Assembly (NCBI GenBank): GCA_038207625.1 | Contig: JBBQZO010000001.1 | Location: 310,001-374,000 of the forward strand | Length of the DNA: 64,000 nucleotides | Direction of reading: 5' to 3' | Source: JBBQZO01 sp038207625 | Lineage (GTDB): Bacteria > Pseudomonadota > Gammaproteobacteria > Burkholderiales > Burkholderiaceae_D | Position numbers and translations under genes: made by a program | Notes under the pieces: generated by a model | What the model was told of the DNA's origin: nothing | The model's input: only the letters and a program-made list of their open reading frames with translations | Databases searched by the model: none | Shown: positions 51,149 to 59,181 of the stretch, piece by piece | How positions within the stretch are numbered: the first letter of the stretch is position 1 | Layout of the letters: every line of letters starts with the position of its first letter

Positions 51149-51586
51149 TTAGTGGCTCTCGGTGCTGATGATGGCGCGGTGCATGGGTGCCAGCCGCGCC
51201 AGCAGCGCATTCTGGCTGGCGAACGCAATCCCCTGCGCGTCCATCGATACCTGCAAAATCTCGACCAGCGCATTGAACTGGGCGCGATTGACCTGCATGT
51301 TCATGTGCGCCGTCTTCATGTCCTTGCCCTGGTAGTCGCAGCCCCCGCCGCTGACCTGGCAGAACTGTTCGACCAGTTGCTGCTTGACGTGCACCTGATC
51401 GACCGGCTTGAAAAACGGCGCGGTGCGCGGATCGGCCACCAGGCGCGGCATGAACTCGTCCATCAGCTTGATCAGGCCGGGCTTTTCGCCCAGCTCCTTG
51501 TAGAGTTGGTCGTTTGGTGCCGTCGTTTGGGCCAGTGCCACAGCGGCGGCGAAGTTAAACAGGGCAAACAGGATCAATTTTTTCAT
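51149..51586 (-). CDS. Periplasmic group 1 truncated haemoglobin
   Basis: A 145-residue protein with a signal peptide (MKKLILFALFNFAAAVALAQ). The globin core begins LYKELGEKPGLIKLMDEFMPRLVADPRTAPFF; the proximal haem His lies in YQGKDMKTAHMNMQV. The usual distal B10 Tyr (in DFY) is replaced by Met (EFM), and FCQVSGGGCDYQG provides a Cys pair compatible with a periplasmic disulphide. Group 1 trHbs handle NO or oxygen; the altered distal pocket could change ligand preference. It is in the same direction as the DUF3034 gene 70 bases away. Confidence 0.88.
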   Translation of the reverse strand: MKKLILFALFNFAAAVALAQTTAPNDQLYKELGEKPGLIKLMDEFMPRLVADPRTAPFFKPVDQVHVKQQLVEQFCQVSGGGCDYQGKDMKTAHMNMQVNRAQFNALVEILQVSMDAQGIAFASQNALLARLAPMHRAIISTESH

Positions 51587-51658
51587 GGGTTTTCCAGGTT
51601 TTCAAAATACGAATCGGCGCGATCGTGCGGCGCGCATGACGGCTCTTTTTGGGGTTGA

Positions 51659-52585
51659 TCAGAAGGCCAGTTGGGCCGATAAATAGGCGCCACGCTGCTT
51701 GCGCTCGGCGGTGGTGGCGGGCACGATCAGGCCCAGATCCACATAGGCGAGCGTGATCGACAGGTTCTTGCTCGGTGCCCAGGCAAGGAACAGGTCCATC
51801 CAGTCGCTTGAGCGCAAGCCTTCGCCCAGACCGGCGCTGCGGCCCGCATCCTGCAAGTTGTTGGGCATGACGCGGTATTCGGCGCCCAGCGCGATGTGGC
51901 GGTTGAGCAGCCAGGCCACCGACACTTCGGGCAGCAGGCGATAACGCTCGCGCGCGCCGCCCAGCGTGGCGCCGAAGCCGAGCAAGCCGTTCTGGTTGGC
52001 CTTGCTGGCGCGCAAAGTGCCGTTGAGTACGATGCCCTGGGCCAGCAGCAGCTTGGTCGCGCTGACATAGAAATCGGTGCCATGCGTGCGCGCACCCAGC
52101 GCCGCCAGCGTGGCGTCCAAACCGCCCGCGTCGAGCGACTTGAACTCGACCCCGGCGGCCACTTGCGGCATCCAGTTGAAGCTGTCGAGCACCGCTTCGC
52201 CGGCCAGCTTGATCTTGCCGCCCACAATGTTCTGGCGCAGATGCAGGCCCGGCAGGCCCAGCGCGCTGCCGGTGATGCCGGTGTTGAAATCCTGCTGCGT
52301 CAGCGACAGCTCGTAGCGGTTGTCGATGCCCACTGTCGCGCCCAGCGTGGTCAAGCCGTAGTCGCGCGTGCTGACCCGCGTCAGGTTGGCAGAGGCGCCC
52401 GTTTCGCCGGTGGTGGCATTGCTGCCAATCACCGCCCACGGCGTCAAGCCGCCCCCGGCTGCGCCGTCGATGCTGCTCACGCCGCCGGTCAGCAGCAGCT
52501 TGCCGGTCTCGGCGAAGGCCGGTGCTGCGCACAGGCAGCTGAGCACGAGCGCGCTCGCCAGGTTCAGCGGAAAGGTCTTGGTCAT
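51659..52585 (-). CDS. DUF3034 outer-membrane-like protein
   Basis: A 308-residue exported protein. A signal peptide (PLNLASALVLSCLCAAPAFAE) precedes GKLLLTGGVSSIDGAAGGGLTPWAVIG, the DUF3034 signature. The rest is alternating beta-strand sequence (NRYELSLTQQDFN, MPQVAAGVEFKSL, HIALGAEYRVMPNNLQD) ending QRGAYLSAQLAF, consistent with an outer-membrane barrel. It is directly upstream of the periplasmic truncated haemoglobin and probably in one transcript. It is divergent from an ECF sigma factor, so it may belong to that regulon. The transported compound is unknown. Confidence 0.87.
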   Translation of the reverse strand: MTKTFPLNLASALVLSCLCAAPAFAETGKLLLTGGVSSIDGAAGGGLTPWAVIGSNATTGETGASANLTRVSTRDYGLTTLGATVGIDNRYELSLTQQDFNTGITGSALGLPGLHLRQNIVGGKIKLAGEAVLDSFNWMPQVAAGVEFKSLDAGGLDATLAALGARTHGTDFYVSATKLLLAQGIVLNGTLRASKANQNGLLGFGATLGGARERYRLLPEVSVAWLLNRHIALGAEYRVMPNNLQDAGRSAGLGEGLRSSDWMDLFLAWAPSKNLSITLAYVDLGLIVPATTAERKQRGAYLSAQLAF

Positions 52586-52853
52586 ACTGTAGGCTCCAAT
52601 TGAATAAAATGCGATGATGATCCGGTCCGTCCAGCGCTGACCGGGCGCGCCGGCGCGGCGTGCATCGTCATATACGGCGCGCCGGCGCGATCGGATGCAG
52701 CTTTTTGGAAATAAATTTTTTCTTGCAACAGACCGGCGCAGCGCTTGATGTTTCTTGTTCGCACGGCAGCAGGATTGTGGTATTTTTCAGCCCCGAAACG
52801 CTTATTTCGGACTTGTCCGATCCGATTCACGTGTTGCTACCTTCAAGGCGCCA

Positions 52854-53444
52854 GTGTCCTCCGACCTCTCACAAAGCGATCCCGCCCACCTGCGCGCGCT
52901 GCTCAAAGCGGTGGCCCAGCGCGACGCGGCGGCCTTCCGTTCGCTCTACGATGCAAGTTCGTCGAAACTGTTTGGCTATGCGCTGCGTATATTAAGCAAG
53001 CGCGAGCTGGCCGAGGACGCGCTGCAGGACAGTTTCGTGGCCATCTGGAACGGCGCGCCCGGCTACCAAAGCCATCTGGCAGCGCCGATGACGTGGATGG
53101 CGACGATCGTGCGCAACAAGGCCTTCGACTTGCTGCGCCGCAGCGAGGTGACGGTGGAAATCGACGGCGAACAGTTCGACAGTGAGGTGATGAATGCACT
53201 CCAGGATCCCGCAGCGACACCCATCGAGGCGCTGCAAATGAGTACCGAAGCGAAGGCACTGGCCCATTGCATGGCCACGCTCGAAGGACTGCACCGGCAG
53301 GCGATCGGGCTGGCGTTTTTTCACGACCTGTCGCACAGCGAAGTGGCGCAGCAGCTGGCGCTGCCGATCGGCACCGTCAAGAGCTGGATACGGCGTGGCC
53401 TTGAACGCCTGAAAACCTGTCTGATGCGAGGCGAGCAAGCATGA
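52854..53444 (+). CDS. ECF RNA polymerase sigma factor (RpoE/SigK-like)
   Basis: A 196-residue sigma-70-family factor. Region 2 is SLYDASSSKLFGYALRILSKRELAEDALQDSFVAIW with the promoter-melting helix, and region 4 is HCMATLEGLHRQAIGLAFFHDLSHSEVAQQLALPIGTVKSWIRRGLERL. GTG at 52854 with AAGG 7 bases upstream gives the expected length; an upstream frame is open to 52755 but is not sigma-like. The anti-sigma factor gene overlaps by 4 bases, so synthesis is coupled. Targets may include the divergent DUF3034/trHb genes. Confidence 0.93.
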   Translation: MSSDLSQSDPAHLRALLKAVAQRDAAAFRSLYDASSSKLFGYALRILSKRELAEDALQDSFVAIWNGAPGYQSHLAAPMTWMATIVRNKAFDLLRRSEVTVEIDGEQFDSEVMNALQDPAATPIEALQMSTEAKALAHCMATLEGLHRQAIGLAFFHDLSHSEVAQQLALPIGTVKSWIRRGLERLKTCLMRGEQA

Positions 53445-54145
53445 ATATCCGCGACAACGCGCCGCTGCGCGACAAACTGGCGGCCGAATATGTGCTCGGC
53501 ACGCTCAAAGGCGGGGCCAGGCACCGCTTCGAAGGTTGGATGCACAACGACGCCGCGCTGCGCCGCACGGTGCACGAATGGCAGGACCGGCTGGTGCCGC
53601 TGGCCGAGTTTGCCGGCGCCCAGGCGCCGCGCGCCCAGGTCTGGCAACACATCGAGCGCCGTCTTGAACTCTCGCCCGCGGCGCGCAGTTGGCGCTTCTG
53701 GCGCAACGAGTCGCTGTCGTTCTGGCGTTCGCTGGGCCTCGCGTCCAGCCTGGTGGCGGCGATGCTGGTGCTGGTGTTGGGCACGCGCGCGTTCGACGCG
53801 CCAGTGCTCGACTACGTCGCCACGCTCACCGACGACAAGGCCCAGACGGCGCTGCTGCTGACCGCCGACAGCCGCCATCACGCGCTGCGCGTGCGCCTGG
53901 TTGGCAGCGCGCCGGTGGCCAGCGACAAGACCTTGCAGCTGTGGGTGGTGCCCAAACAGGGCCACCCTCGTTCGCTCGGCGTGCTGGGCGGGCGCGCCGA
54001 ACTGACACTGGCGCTGGCCGACGGTGCGCTGGGCGCCGACGTGGCGCTGCTGGCCGTCAGCCTGGAGCCCAAAGGCGGATCGCCCGATCCGAATGGGCCG
54101 ACCGGGCCGATTCTGTACAAAGGCAACTGGCTGCGTGTGATGTGA
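53441..54145 (+). CDS. Anti-sigma factor, RskA family
   Basis: A 234-residue inner-membrane regulator. The cytoplasmic anti-sigma part is residues 1-90 (LRDKLAAEYVLGTLKGGARHRFEGWM, HEWQDRLVPLAEF). One transmembrane helix (LGLASSLVAAMLVLVLGTRAF) is followed by a periplasmic RskA C-domain with KTLQLWVVPKQGHPRSLGVLG and GPTGPILYKGNWLRV. It holds the adjacent ECF sigma factor at the membrane until proteolysis. ATG overlaps the sigma stop (ATGA). Confidence 0.93.
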   Translation: MNIRDNAPLRDKLAAEYVLGTLKGGARHRFEGWMHNDAALRRTVHEWQDRLVPLAEFAGAQAPRAQVWQHIERRLELSPAARSWRFWRNESLSFWRSLGLASSLVAAMLVLVLGTRAFDAPVLDYVATLTDDKAQTALLLTADSRHHALRVRLVGSAPVASDKTLQLWVVPKQGHPRSLGVLGGRAELTLALADGALGADVALLAVSLEPKGGSPDPNGPTGPILYKGNWLRVM

Positions 54146-54795
54146 GATCGCCGTGTGCGCCCCAACGCGCTGGCGTCGCGCCGACAGCGACGCCACCTCC
54201 GTGGTGCCTGACCGGCGGCGCGGACGTCAGCCTGCGCCATGCCGAACAACTGGCTGCGCTGATCGGGCGCGATCCACAGCGCCAGCGCTTGCTGGCGCTG
54301 GTGGCGTCCCTGAACCTGCCCGACTGCTGGATCGGCGCCGGTTTCGTGCGCAATGCCGTGTGGGACGCGCTGCACGGCCGCGCGCCGAGCGCACCCGGCG
54401 GCGACGTGGACGTGATCTGGTTCGATGCGGCCAATCAGGACAGGGACGTCGATCAGGCACTGGAGCGGCGCCTGCTGGCGCTGGACGGCGCCGTTGCGTG
54501 GTCGGTCAAGAATCAGGCCCGCATGCATGCGGGCAATGGCGATCGACCCTATACCTGCGCCAGCGATGCGATGCGCCACTGGCCGGAGACGGCCACCGCG
54601 ACGGCGCTGCGCTATGGCGCCGACGGCGCGCTGGAGATCGCCGCGCCGTTTGGCCTGGACGATTTGTTCGGCGCGCTGCTGCGCCCCGGGCCCTGCTTCG
54701 CACACGCCAAGCGCGCCGTGTTCGACCAGCGCGTCGCGCGCAAACAATGGCTGACCCTGTGGCCGCTGTTGCGGCTGGCCGACGCGTCGCGCTGA
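54142..54795 (+). CDS. Nucleotidyltransferase-like protein (DUF925/NTP_transf_6)
   Basis: A 217-residue protein. HAEQLAALIGRDPQRQRLLALVASLNLPDCWIGAGFVRNAVWDALHG and GGDVDVIWFDAANQD are the DUF925/NTP_transf_6 pattern, a nucleotidyltransferase fold in which the D-x-D of DVDVIWFD could bind metal. The C-terminus (FDQRVARKQWLTLWPLL) is a helical tail. GTG at 54142 overlaps the anti-sigma stop (GTGA), so it belongs to the sigma/anti-sigma operon; the N-terminal 20 residues are less conserved-looking and a later start is possible. The substrate is unknown. Confidence 0.82.
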   Translation: MRSPCAPQRAGVAPTATPPPWCLTGGADVSLRHAEQLAALIGRDPQRQRLLALVASLNLPDCWIGAGFVRNAVWDALHGRAPSAPGGDVDVIWFDAANQDRDVDQALERRLLALDGAVAWSVKNQARMHAGNGDRPYTCASDAMRHWPETATATALRYGADGALEIAAPFGLDDLFGALLRPGPCFAHAKRAVFDQRVARKQWLTLWPLLRLADASR

Positions 54796-54980
54796 GCGCG
54801 CGCCGGCGCCGAGGGCGCACCCGCCAGGTCTTCGCCTAAATTTTTGAAACATTGGTAAAAAATAAAAGATGCGTGATATTCTGCTGAACAGCACCGCCGC
54901 GCCGCATCGCGCGTCCGGCAATCGTGTTGATGGCGCGCCGCATCGGCCCAGGCGCAACCTCATCGATGGTGGAGACAACA

Positions 54981-56396
54981 ATGAAACATGGCTTAGCGTT
55001 TGGTCTGCGGCACGCCGCCGCCCCACAGTGGCGTCGTCGCGTACTGGGCATGGCGTGCGCCTTTGCCTGCGTGGGCATGGTCGGCGCCGCGCCCCAGACG
55101 GGCAACGACACCGAGGTGGTGGTGCAAACGCCGCCAGTGCCGACGCAAGACGGCGCGCGGCACCAGCCGACGGTCGATTTCAGCAGCTGCGCCAAGCCGG
55201 TCTGGCCGCGCGACTCGCTGCGCAAAGAAGAACAGGGCACGGTCACGCTGTCCTTCCTGGTCGGCGTGGAAGGTAATGTCATCGATGCGCGCCTGAAAAA
55301 ATCCAGCGGCTTCCCCGCGCTCGACGCGGCGGCCCAGGAAGGCATCCTCAAGTGCAAATTCAATCCGCTGCGCGAGAACGGCCAGGCGCGCGAGGCGTGG
55401 ATGACGATGCAGTACCGCTGGACGCTGGACGGCGCCACCGTCCCGGCCGATGCCGTGCAGGCCGCGCTGGTGACGCGCAAGGCCGCCGAGGCGGGCGATG
55501 CGACGGCGCAGGATCAGATGGGCGTGCTGTACGAGCAGGGACGCGGCGTGCCGCGCGACCTGGTCGAAGCGGTCAGCTGGTACCGCAAGAGTGCCGAGCA
55601 GGGCAACCCGGTCGCGCAAAACCACCTGGGCGTGATGTACTGGCGCGGGCTGGGCGTGGCGCAGGATGACGTCGAAGCGGGGCGCTGGTATCACCTGGCC
55701 GCCGCCGGCGACAACGCCTGGGCGCAGACTAATCTGGGCTATCTGTACGCGACCGGGCGCGGCGTCACGCGCGACCCGCGCACGTCGCTCGACTGGTATC
55801 GGCGCGCCGCCAATCAGGGCAACAGCACCGCCCAGGTGGCGCTGGGCTACCGCCTGACCCACGGCTTTGGCGGCCCGGCCGAGCTCGACGAGGCGATCGG
55901 CTGGTTCCGCAAGGCGGCCGAGCAGGGCAATCCGGTCGGCCAGAACAATCTTGGCTACAGCTACGAGATCGGGCGCGGCGTCGCGCAGGATCTGGCTGCC
56001 GCGCTGGCCTTGTACGTCAAGGCGGCCGCGCAAGGCAACGGCAATGCAATGGAAGCGATGGGCAATATGTATCAGACGGGGCGCGGCGTGCCGCGCGATC
56101 TGGCCAGCGCGCAGCGCTGGTACTGGAAGGCGGTGGCGCAAAAGAACGGCACCGCGATGCGCCGGCTGGCCGAACTGTTCGAGCATGGCGACGGCGTGGC
56201 AGCGGATCCGACGGGCGCGCTGGCGTGGTATTTCGCCGCCGCCAACCGGGGCGATCGCAGCGCCATGCTGCGTCTGTGTGCCATCTATGAACACGGCGAA
56301 CTGGGACAGCAGCCCAGCGCCGAGCTGGTCGACACCTGGCGCGCCAAGGCGGCCCAGGCGCTGGCCCAGGAAAACGGCGCGCCGCCGCTGCGTTAG
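54981..56396 (+). CDS. TonB C-terminal-like plus Sel1-repeat exported protein
   Basis: A 471-residue protein. A long signal-like N-terminus (RRRVLGMACAFACVGMVGAAP) precedes a TonB-C-type domain (VDFSSCAKPVWPRDSLRKEEQGTVTLSFLVGVEGNVIDARLKKSSGF, about residues 65-155). About seven Sel1 (TPR-like) repeats of 36 residues follow, each with A-x-x-x-L-G-x-x-Y and GRGV-x-x-D (for example LGYLYATGRGVTRDP). Sel1 proteins act as protein-interaction scaffolds, and the TonB-like half could contact an outer-membrane receptor. GGAGACAAC precedes the ATG. No TonB transmembrane helix or Pro-rich spacer is present, so it is not an energy-transducing TonB. Confidence 0.85.
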   Translation: MKHGLAFGLRHAAAPQWRRRVLGMACAFACVGMVGAAPQTGNDTEVVVQTPPVPTQDGARHQPTVDFSSCAKPVWPRDSLRKEEQGTVTLSFLVGVEGNVIDARLKKSSGFPALDAAAQEGILKCKFNPLRENGQAREAWMTMQYRWTLDGATVPADAVQAALVTRKAAEAGDATAQDQMGVLYEQGRGVPRDLVEAVSWYRKSAEQGNPVAQNHLGVMYWRGLGVAQDDVEAGRWYHLAAAGDNAWAQTNLGYLYATGRGVTRDPRTSLDWYRRAANQGNSTAQVALGYRLTHGFGGPAELDEAIGWFRKAAEQGNPVGQNNLGYSYEIGRGVAQDLAAALALYVKAAAQGNGNAMEAMGNMYQTGRGVPRDLASAQRWYWKAVAQKNGTAMRRLAELFEHGDGVAADPTGALAWYFAAANRGDRSAMLRLCAIYEHGELGQQPSAELVDTWRAKAAQALAQENGAPPLR

Positions 56397-56468
56397 CGCC
56401 GTTGCGGCGCGGCGTGCGGCCAGCGGCCGTCAGTCGCGCCGCACATGTATCGATCAAGGAGCATTCGC

Positions 56469-57047
56469 ATGCATCGCGCCACCGCCGACCAGCCACCGAT
56501 CAATACCGCTTTCGTGCTCAGTTGTGCCATCGCCGTCGTGCTGACGTTCATGGCGCACGAATCGGCGCACTGGCTGGCCGGCACTTTGCTGGGCAACCGC
56601 ATGTTCTTGCATGGCAATGGCGCTGGGCCGATCAGCCGCGCGTATCTGCAGCAGTGGCACAGCACCGTGGTCGACATCGCCGGCCCGCTGTTCACACTGG
56701 CGCAAGCGCTGGCAGTCGGACTGTGGATGCGCCATCGGTACGGACCGGACAGCGGCGCGCGCACGGTGCTGTGGTGGTTTCCCCTGTTGTTGAGCGCACT
56801 GATGCTGCGCTTGATCGCGGGCGGCCTGAATTTGATGCAGCCGCAGGACGAACTGCGCGTGGCGACCGACCTCGGTTGGCCCAGCTACACTGTGGTGCTA
56901 CTGATCTGCGCCGCGCTGGCTGCGGTGACCTGGCTGACCGCGCGCCGCTATCAACTGTCGGCGCGCTTCACGCTGATCGGCGCGTGCCTGGTGTCGGCGT
57001 TGCTGACCTTGTGGGTATTGGGCGACAACTGGATCCGCCAACTGTGA
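56469..57047 (+). CDS. M50-like membrane metalloprotease-family protein
   Basis: A 192-residue inner-membrane protein with five to six hydrophobic helices. The first membrane segment contains FMAHESAHWLAGTLLG with H-E-x-x-H (His-Glu-Ser-Ala-His), the zinc motif of M50/site-2-type proteases. The second conserved metal Asp (usually in N-x-x-P-D) could be in AGGLNLMQPQDELR. Full M50 catalytic architecture cannot be confirmed. A ribosome-binding site (AAGGAG) supports the ATG at 56469 over one 24 bases upstream. Confidence 0.75.
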   Translation: MHRATADQPPINTAFVLSCAIAVVLTFMAHESAHWLAGTLLGNRMFLHGNGAGPISRAYLQQWHSTVVDIAGPLFTLAQALAVGLWMRHRYGPDSGARTVLWWFPLLLSALMLRLIAGGLNLMQPQDELRVATDLGWPSYTVVLLICAALAAVTWLTARRYQLSARFTLIGACLVSALLTLWVLGDNWIRQL

Positions 57048-57069
57048 GCGCGCCGGCTGAGCGGCGCGC
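57048..57069. terminator. GC-rich hairpin between convergent genes
   Basis: GCGCGCCG pairs with CGGCGCGC around a 6-base loop, directly between the convergent M50-like and ElaA stop codons. There is no T-run, so this is a candidate only. Confidence 0.4.
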
Positions 57070-57075
57070 CGCGCG

Positions 57076-57528
57076 CTAGCGGCGCATGTCGATGTGCAGG
57101 ATGCCGTCCTCGTCGTAGGGCGCGCTGATGGTCTGAAAGCCCAGGCTGTTATAGAATTTTTCCAGATGCTGCTGGGCGCCGATGCGGATGTGCTGGCCCG
57201 GATGCTGCAGCTCGGCGTGGCCGATGCCCAGCTCCATCAACTGGCGTCCCAGCCCGCCCGCGCGCGCGGCCGGCGCCGTCACCACCCGGCCCAGCGCCAT
57301 TTCGGGGAACTTGACGCCGGGCGGAATGCAGCGCAAATACGCCGCCAGATGGCGCTGTTCGGCCGTGCCCTGCCAGCACAGCAGATGGTGCGCGCCTGCG
57401 TCGTAGCCGTCGATATCCGGATACAGGCATTGCTGTTCGAGGATGAACACCTGCTGGCGCAAACCGAGCGCCGCATACAGGTCGGAGTTGCTCAGTTGTG
57501 CGAAGGAGAGCCATTGCCATTGGGTCAT
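57076..57528 (-). CDS. elaA: GNAT acetyltransferase ElaA family
   Basis: A 150-residue GNAT protein. The N-terminus LYAALGLRQQVFILEQQCLYPDIDGYD is the ElaA signature. The acetyl-CoA loop is RVVTAPAARAGGLGRQLMELG, followed by IGAQQHLEKFYNSLGFQ and the closing EDGILHIDMRR. ElaA-type acetyltransferases have poorly defined small acceptors. It lies 35 bases after the DUF3291 gene, co-directional. Confidence 0.9.
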   Translation of the reverse strand: MTQWQWLSFAQLSNSDLYAALGLRQQVFILEQQCLYPDIDGYDAGAHHLLCWQGTAEQRHLAAYLRCIPPGVKFPEMALGRVVTAPAARAGGLGRQLMELGIGHAELQHPGQHIRIGAQQHLEKFYNSLGFQTISAPYDEDGILHIDMRR

Positions 57529-57563
57529 GTCGGTGTCCTGGTTGCCTGGGTTCGTCTAGCGTA

Positions 57564-58067
57564 TCACGCGGCCGGGCAGACGTTGGCGTCGAGCGCCTCG
57601 GCCACCCCGGTCGGCGGCGCGTCGGGCGCCGGCCAGGCGTCGCGAAAGCCGAATCCCTGCGCCGTACTGCCGTGCGCGCGCAAGTGTTCAAGCCGGGCGC
57701 AGGCCTGCTCGACGCTCGGACGCTCGCCGCGCGGCACCCACCACAGCACCTGGAAAGCTTGCGGCATGCGCTCGAACCACTCTTTGCGCCGGCGCATGAT
57801 CTCCACGTGCAGCGACTTGTAGACATAGTCGCTCAGCGTGGCCACGTCGTCCCACACCGACAGGTTGACGATCACGTCCGCGCCCAGCGGATTGGGCGCG
57901 CCGGTGGCGTCGCCCTGGTCCGTCTGCAGGCGCCACACGAAGCCGGGGGCGCAATCGGCCAGCGCGTTGATGCGCGCCAGATTGGCGACGAATTCGGCCA
58001 TCACGGGCGAGTCGAGCGGCCCCTTGATGACGCCGACGTTCAATTGCGCGAGCTGGTACTGCGACAT
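57564..58067 (-). CDS. DUF3291 family protein
   Basis: A 167-residue soluble protein. MSQYQLAQLNVGVIKGPLDSPVMAEFVANLARINALADCAPGFVWRLQTD and LSVWDDVATLSDYVYKSLHVEIMRRRKEWFERM match DUF3291, a ferredoxin-like/dimeric alpha-beta-barrel family related to antibiotic-biosynthesis monooxygenases. Activity is unknown. ATG 58067 gives the family N-terminus; the upstream frame (to 58145) overlaps the deacetylase gene and is basic shadow. It follows the HDAC-like gene in the same direction. Confidence 0.88.
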   Translation of the reverse strand: MSQYQLAQLNVGVIKGPLDSPVMAEFVANLARINALADCAPGFVWRLQTDQGDATGAPNPLGADVIVNLSVWDDVATLSDYVYKSLHVEIMRRRKEWFERMPQAFQVLWWVPRGERPSVEQACARLEHLRAHGSTAQGFGFRDAWPAPDAPPTGVAEALDANVCPAA

Positions 58068-58113
58068 GGTGGATTCCCTTTTCAGATGATGCAATGGCGG
58101 CCGCTGCCGGCGC

Positions 58114-59157
58114 TCACAGCGCCGTTTCAAAACCTTCCAGCACATTGACGACGTTGACGCCGATCTCGCCCACCGCGTAACCGCCTTCGAGCATGAAGGC
58201 GGTGGGCAGGCCCAGAAACGCCAGCCGTTCGCCCACGCGCAGAAAGTCCGCGCTGGTCAGCGCGAAATGCGACAGCGGATCGCCGACAAAGGTGTCCACC
58301 CCGAGCGACACCACCAACGCGTCCGGCGCATAGCTGGCCAGCTTGATGCAGGCCGTCTCCAGCGCGGCGAACCACTGCGCCGAGGTGGTGCCGGGCGACA
58401 GCGCCAGATTCAGGTTGTAGCCCAGGCCGGCGTCCACGCCGCGCTCGTCGGCATGGCCCAGATAAAACGGAAACTCGTGGCGCGGATCGGCGTGCAGCGA
58501 CACGAACAGCACGTCGCTGCGCCCGTAGAAAATGCTCTGGGTGCCGTTGCCGTGGTGGTAGTCCAGGTCCAGGATGGCGACCCGCTTGGCGCCGTCGTCG
58601 AGCAGGTGCTGGGCCGCCAGCGCGGCGTTGTTGAGGAAGCAGTAGCCGCCGAAGAAATCGGCGCCCGCGTGGTGGCCGGGCGGGCGCGTCAGCGCAAACG
58701 TGGCCCGTTCGCCCAGGCGCAGCGCGTGCGCCGCGTTGACGGCGCAATCGGCGCCGGTCTTGGCGGCGATCCAGGTGCCGGCGGTCAGCGGCGTGCCGCT
58801 GTCCATCGAGTACAAGCCCATGCGCGCGCAAAAATTGTCCGGCTCGACGTCGCTGCGCAGGCCGCGGATCGGCCACACGGCCGGAAACGCGTCCTTGTCA
58901 CTGTTGGCCGGGTCCAGCGCCAACCACTCGCTCCACGCGTTGCGCAGAAAGTGCAGATAGCGCGGCGTGTGGATGCGTTCGAGCGACACCAGCGGCACGC
59001 CGTGCGGCGTGACGATCTGGCCCAGCCCGCGCCGGCCCAGTTCGGCCAGCACCAGCTCGGCGCGTTCCGGCTTCTCGAAGCACGGCACCATCTCGCCGCG
59101 AAAAAATTCGATCCGGCCGCGGTGCTGCGCGTGGTGCTCGTTATAAAAAGTGAGCAA
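58114..59157 (-). CDS. HDAC/acetylpolyamine amidohydrolase family protein
   Basis: A 347-residue zinc amidohydrolase of the arginase/deacetylase fold. TRPPGHHAG holds the tandem active-site histidines, DLDYHHGNGTQ carries the zinc Asp and His, and MLEGGYAVGEIG the closing catalytic segment. Bacterial members deacetylate polyamines or short acyl-lysine. TFYNEHHAQHRGRIEFFRGEMVP at the N-terminus is typical of the acetylpolyamine branch. It lies 24 bases after gshA and could share its transcript. Confidence 0.9.
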   Translation of the reverse strand: MLTFYNEHHAQHRGRIEFFRGEMVPCFEKPERAELVLAELGRRGLGQIVTPHGVPLVSLERIHTPRYLHFLRNAWSEWLALDPANSDKDAFPAVWPIRGLRSDVEPDNFCARMGLYSMDSGTPLTAGTWIAAKTGADCAVNAAHALRLGERATFALTRPPGHHAGADFFGGYCFLNNAALAAQHLLDDGAKRVAILDLDYHHGNGTQSIFYGRSDVLFVSLHADPRHEFPFYLGHADERGVDAGLGYNLNLALSPGTTSAQWFAALETACIKLASYAPDALVVSLGVDTFVGDPLSHFALTSADFLRVGERLAFLGLPTAFMLEGGYAVGEIGVNVVNVLEGFETAL

Positions 59158-59181
59158 GGGGGCGCTCCGGTAACCAGCGTG

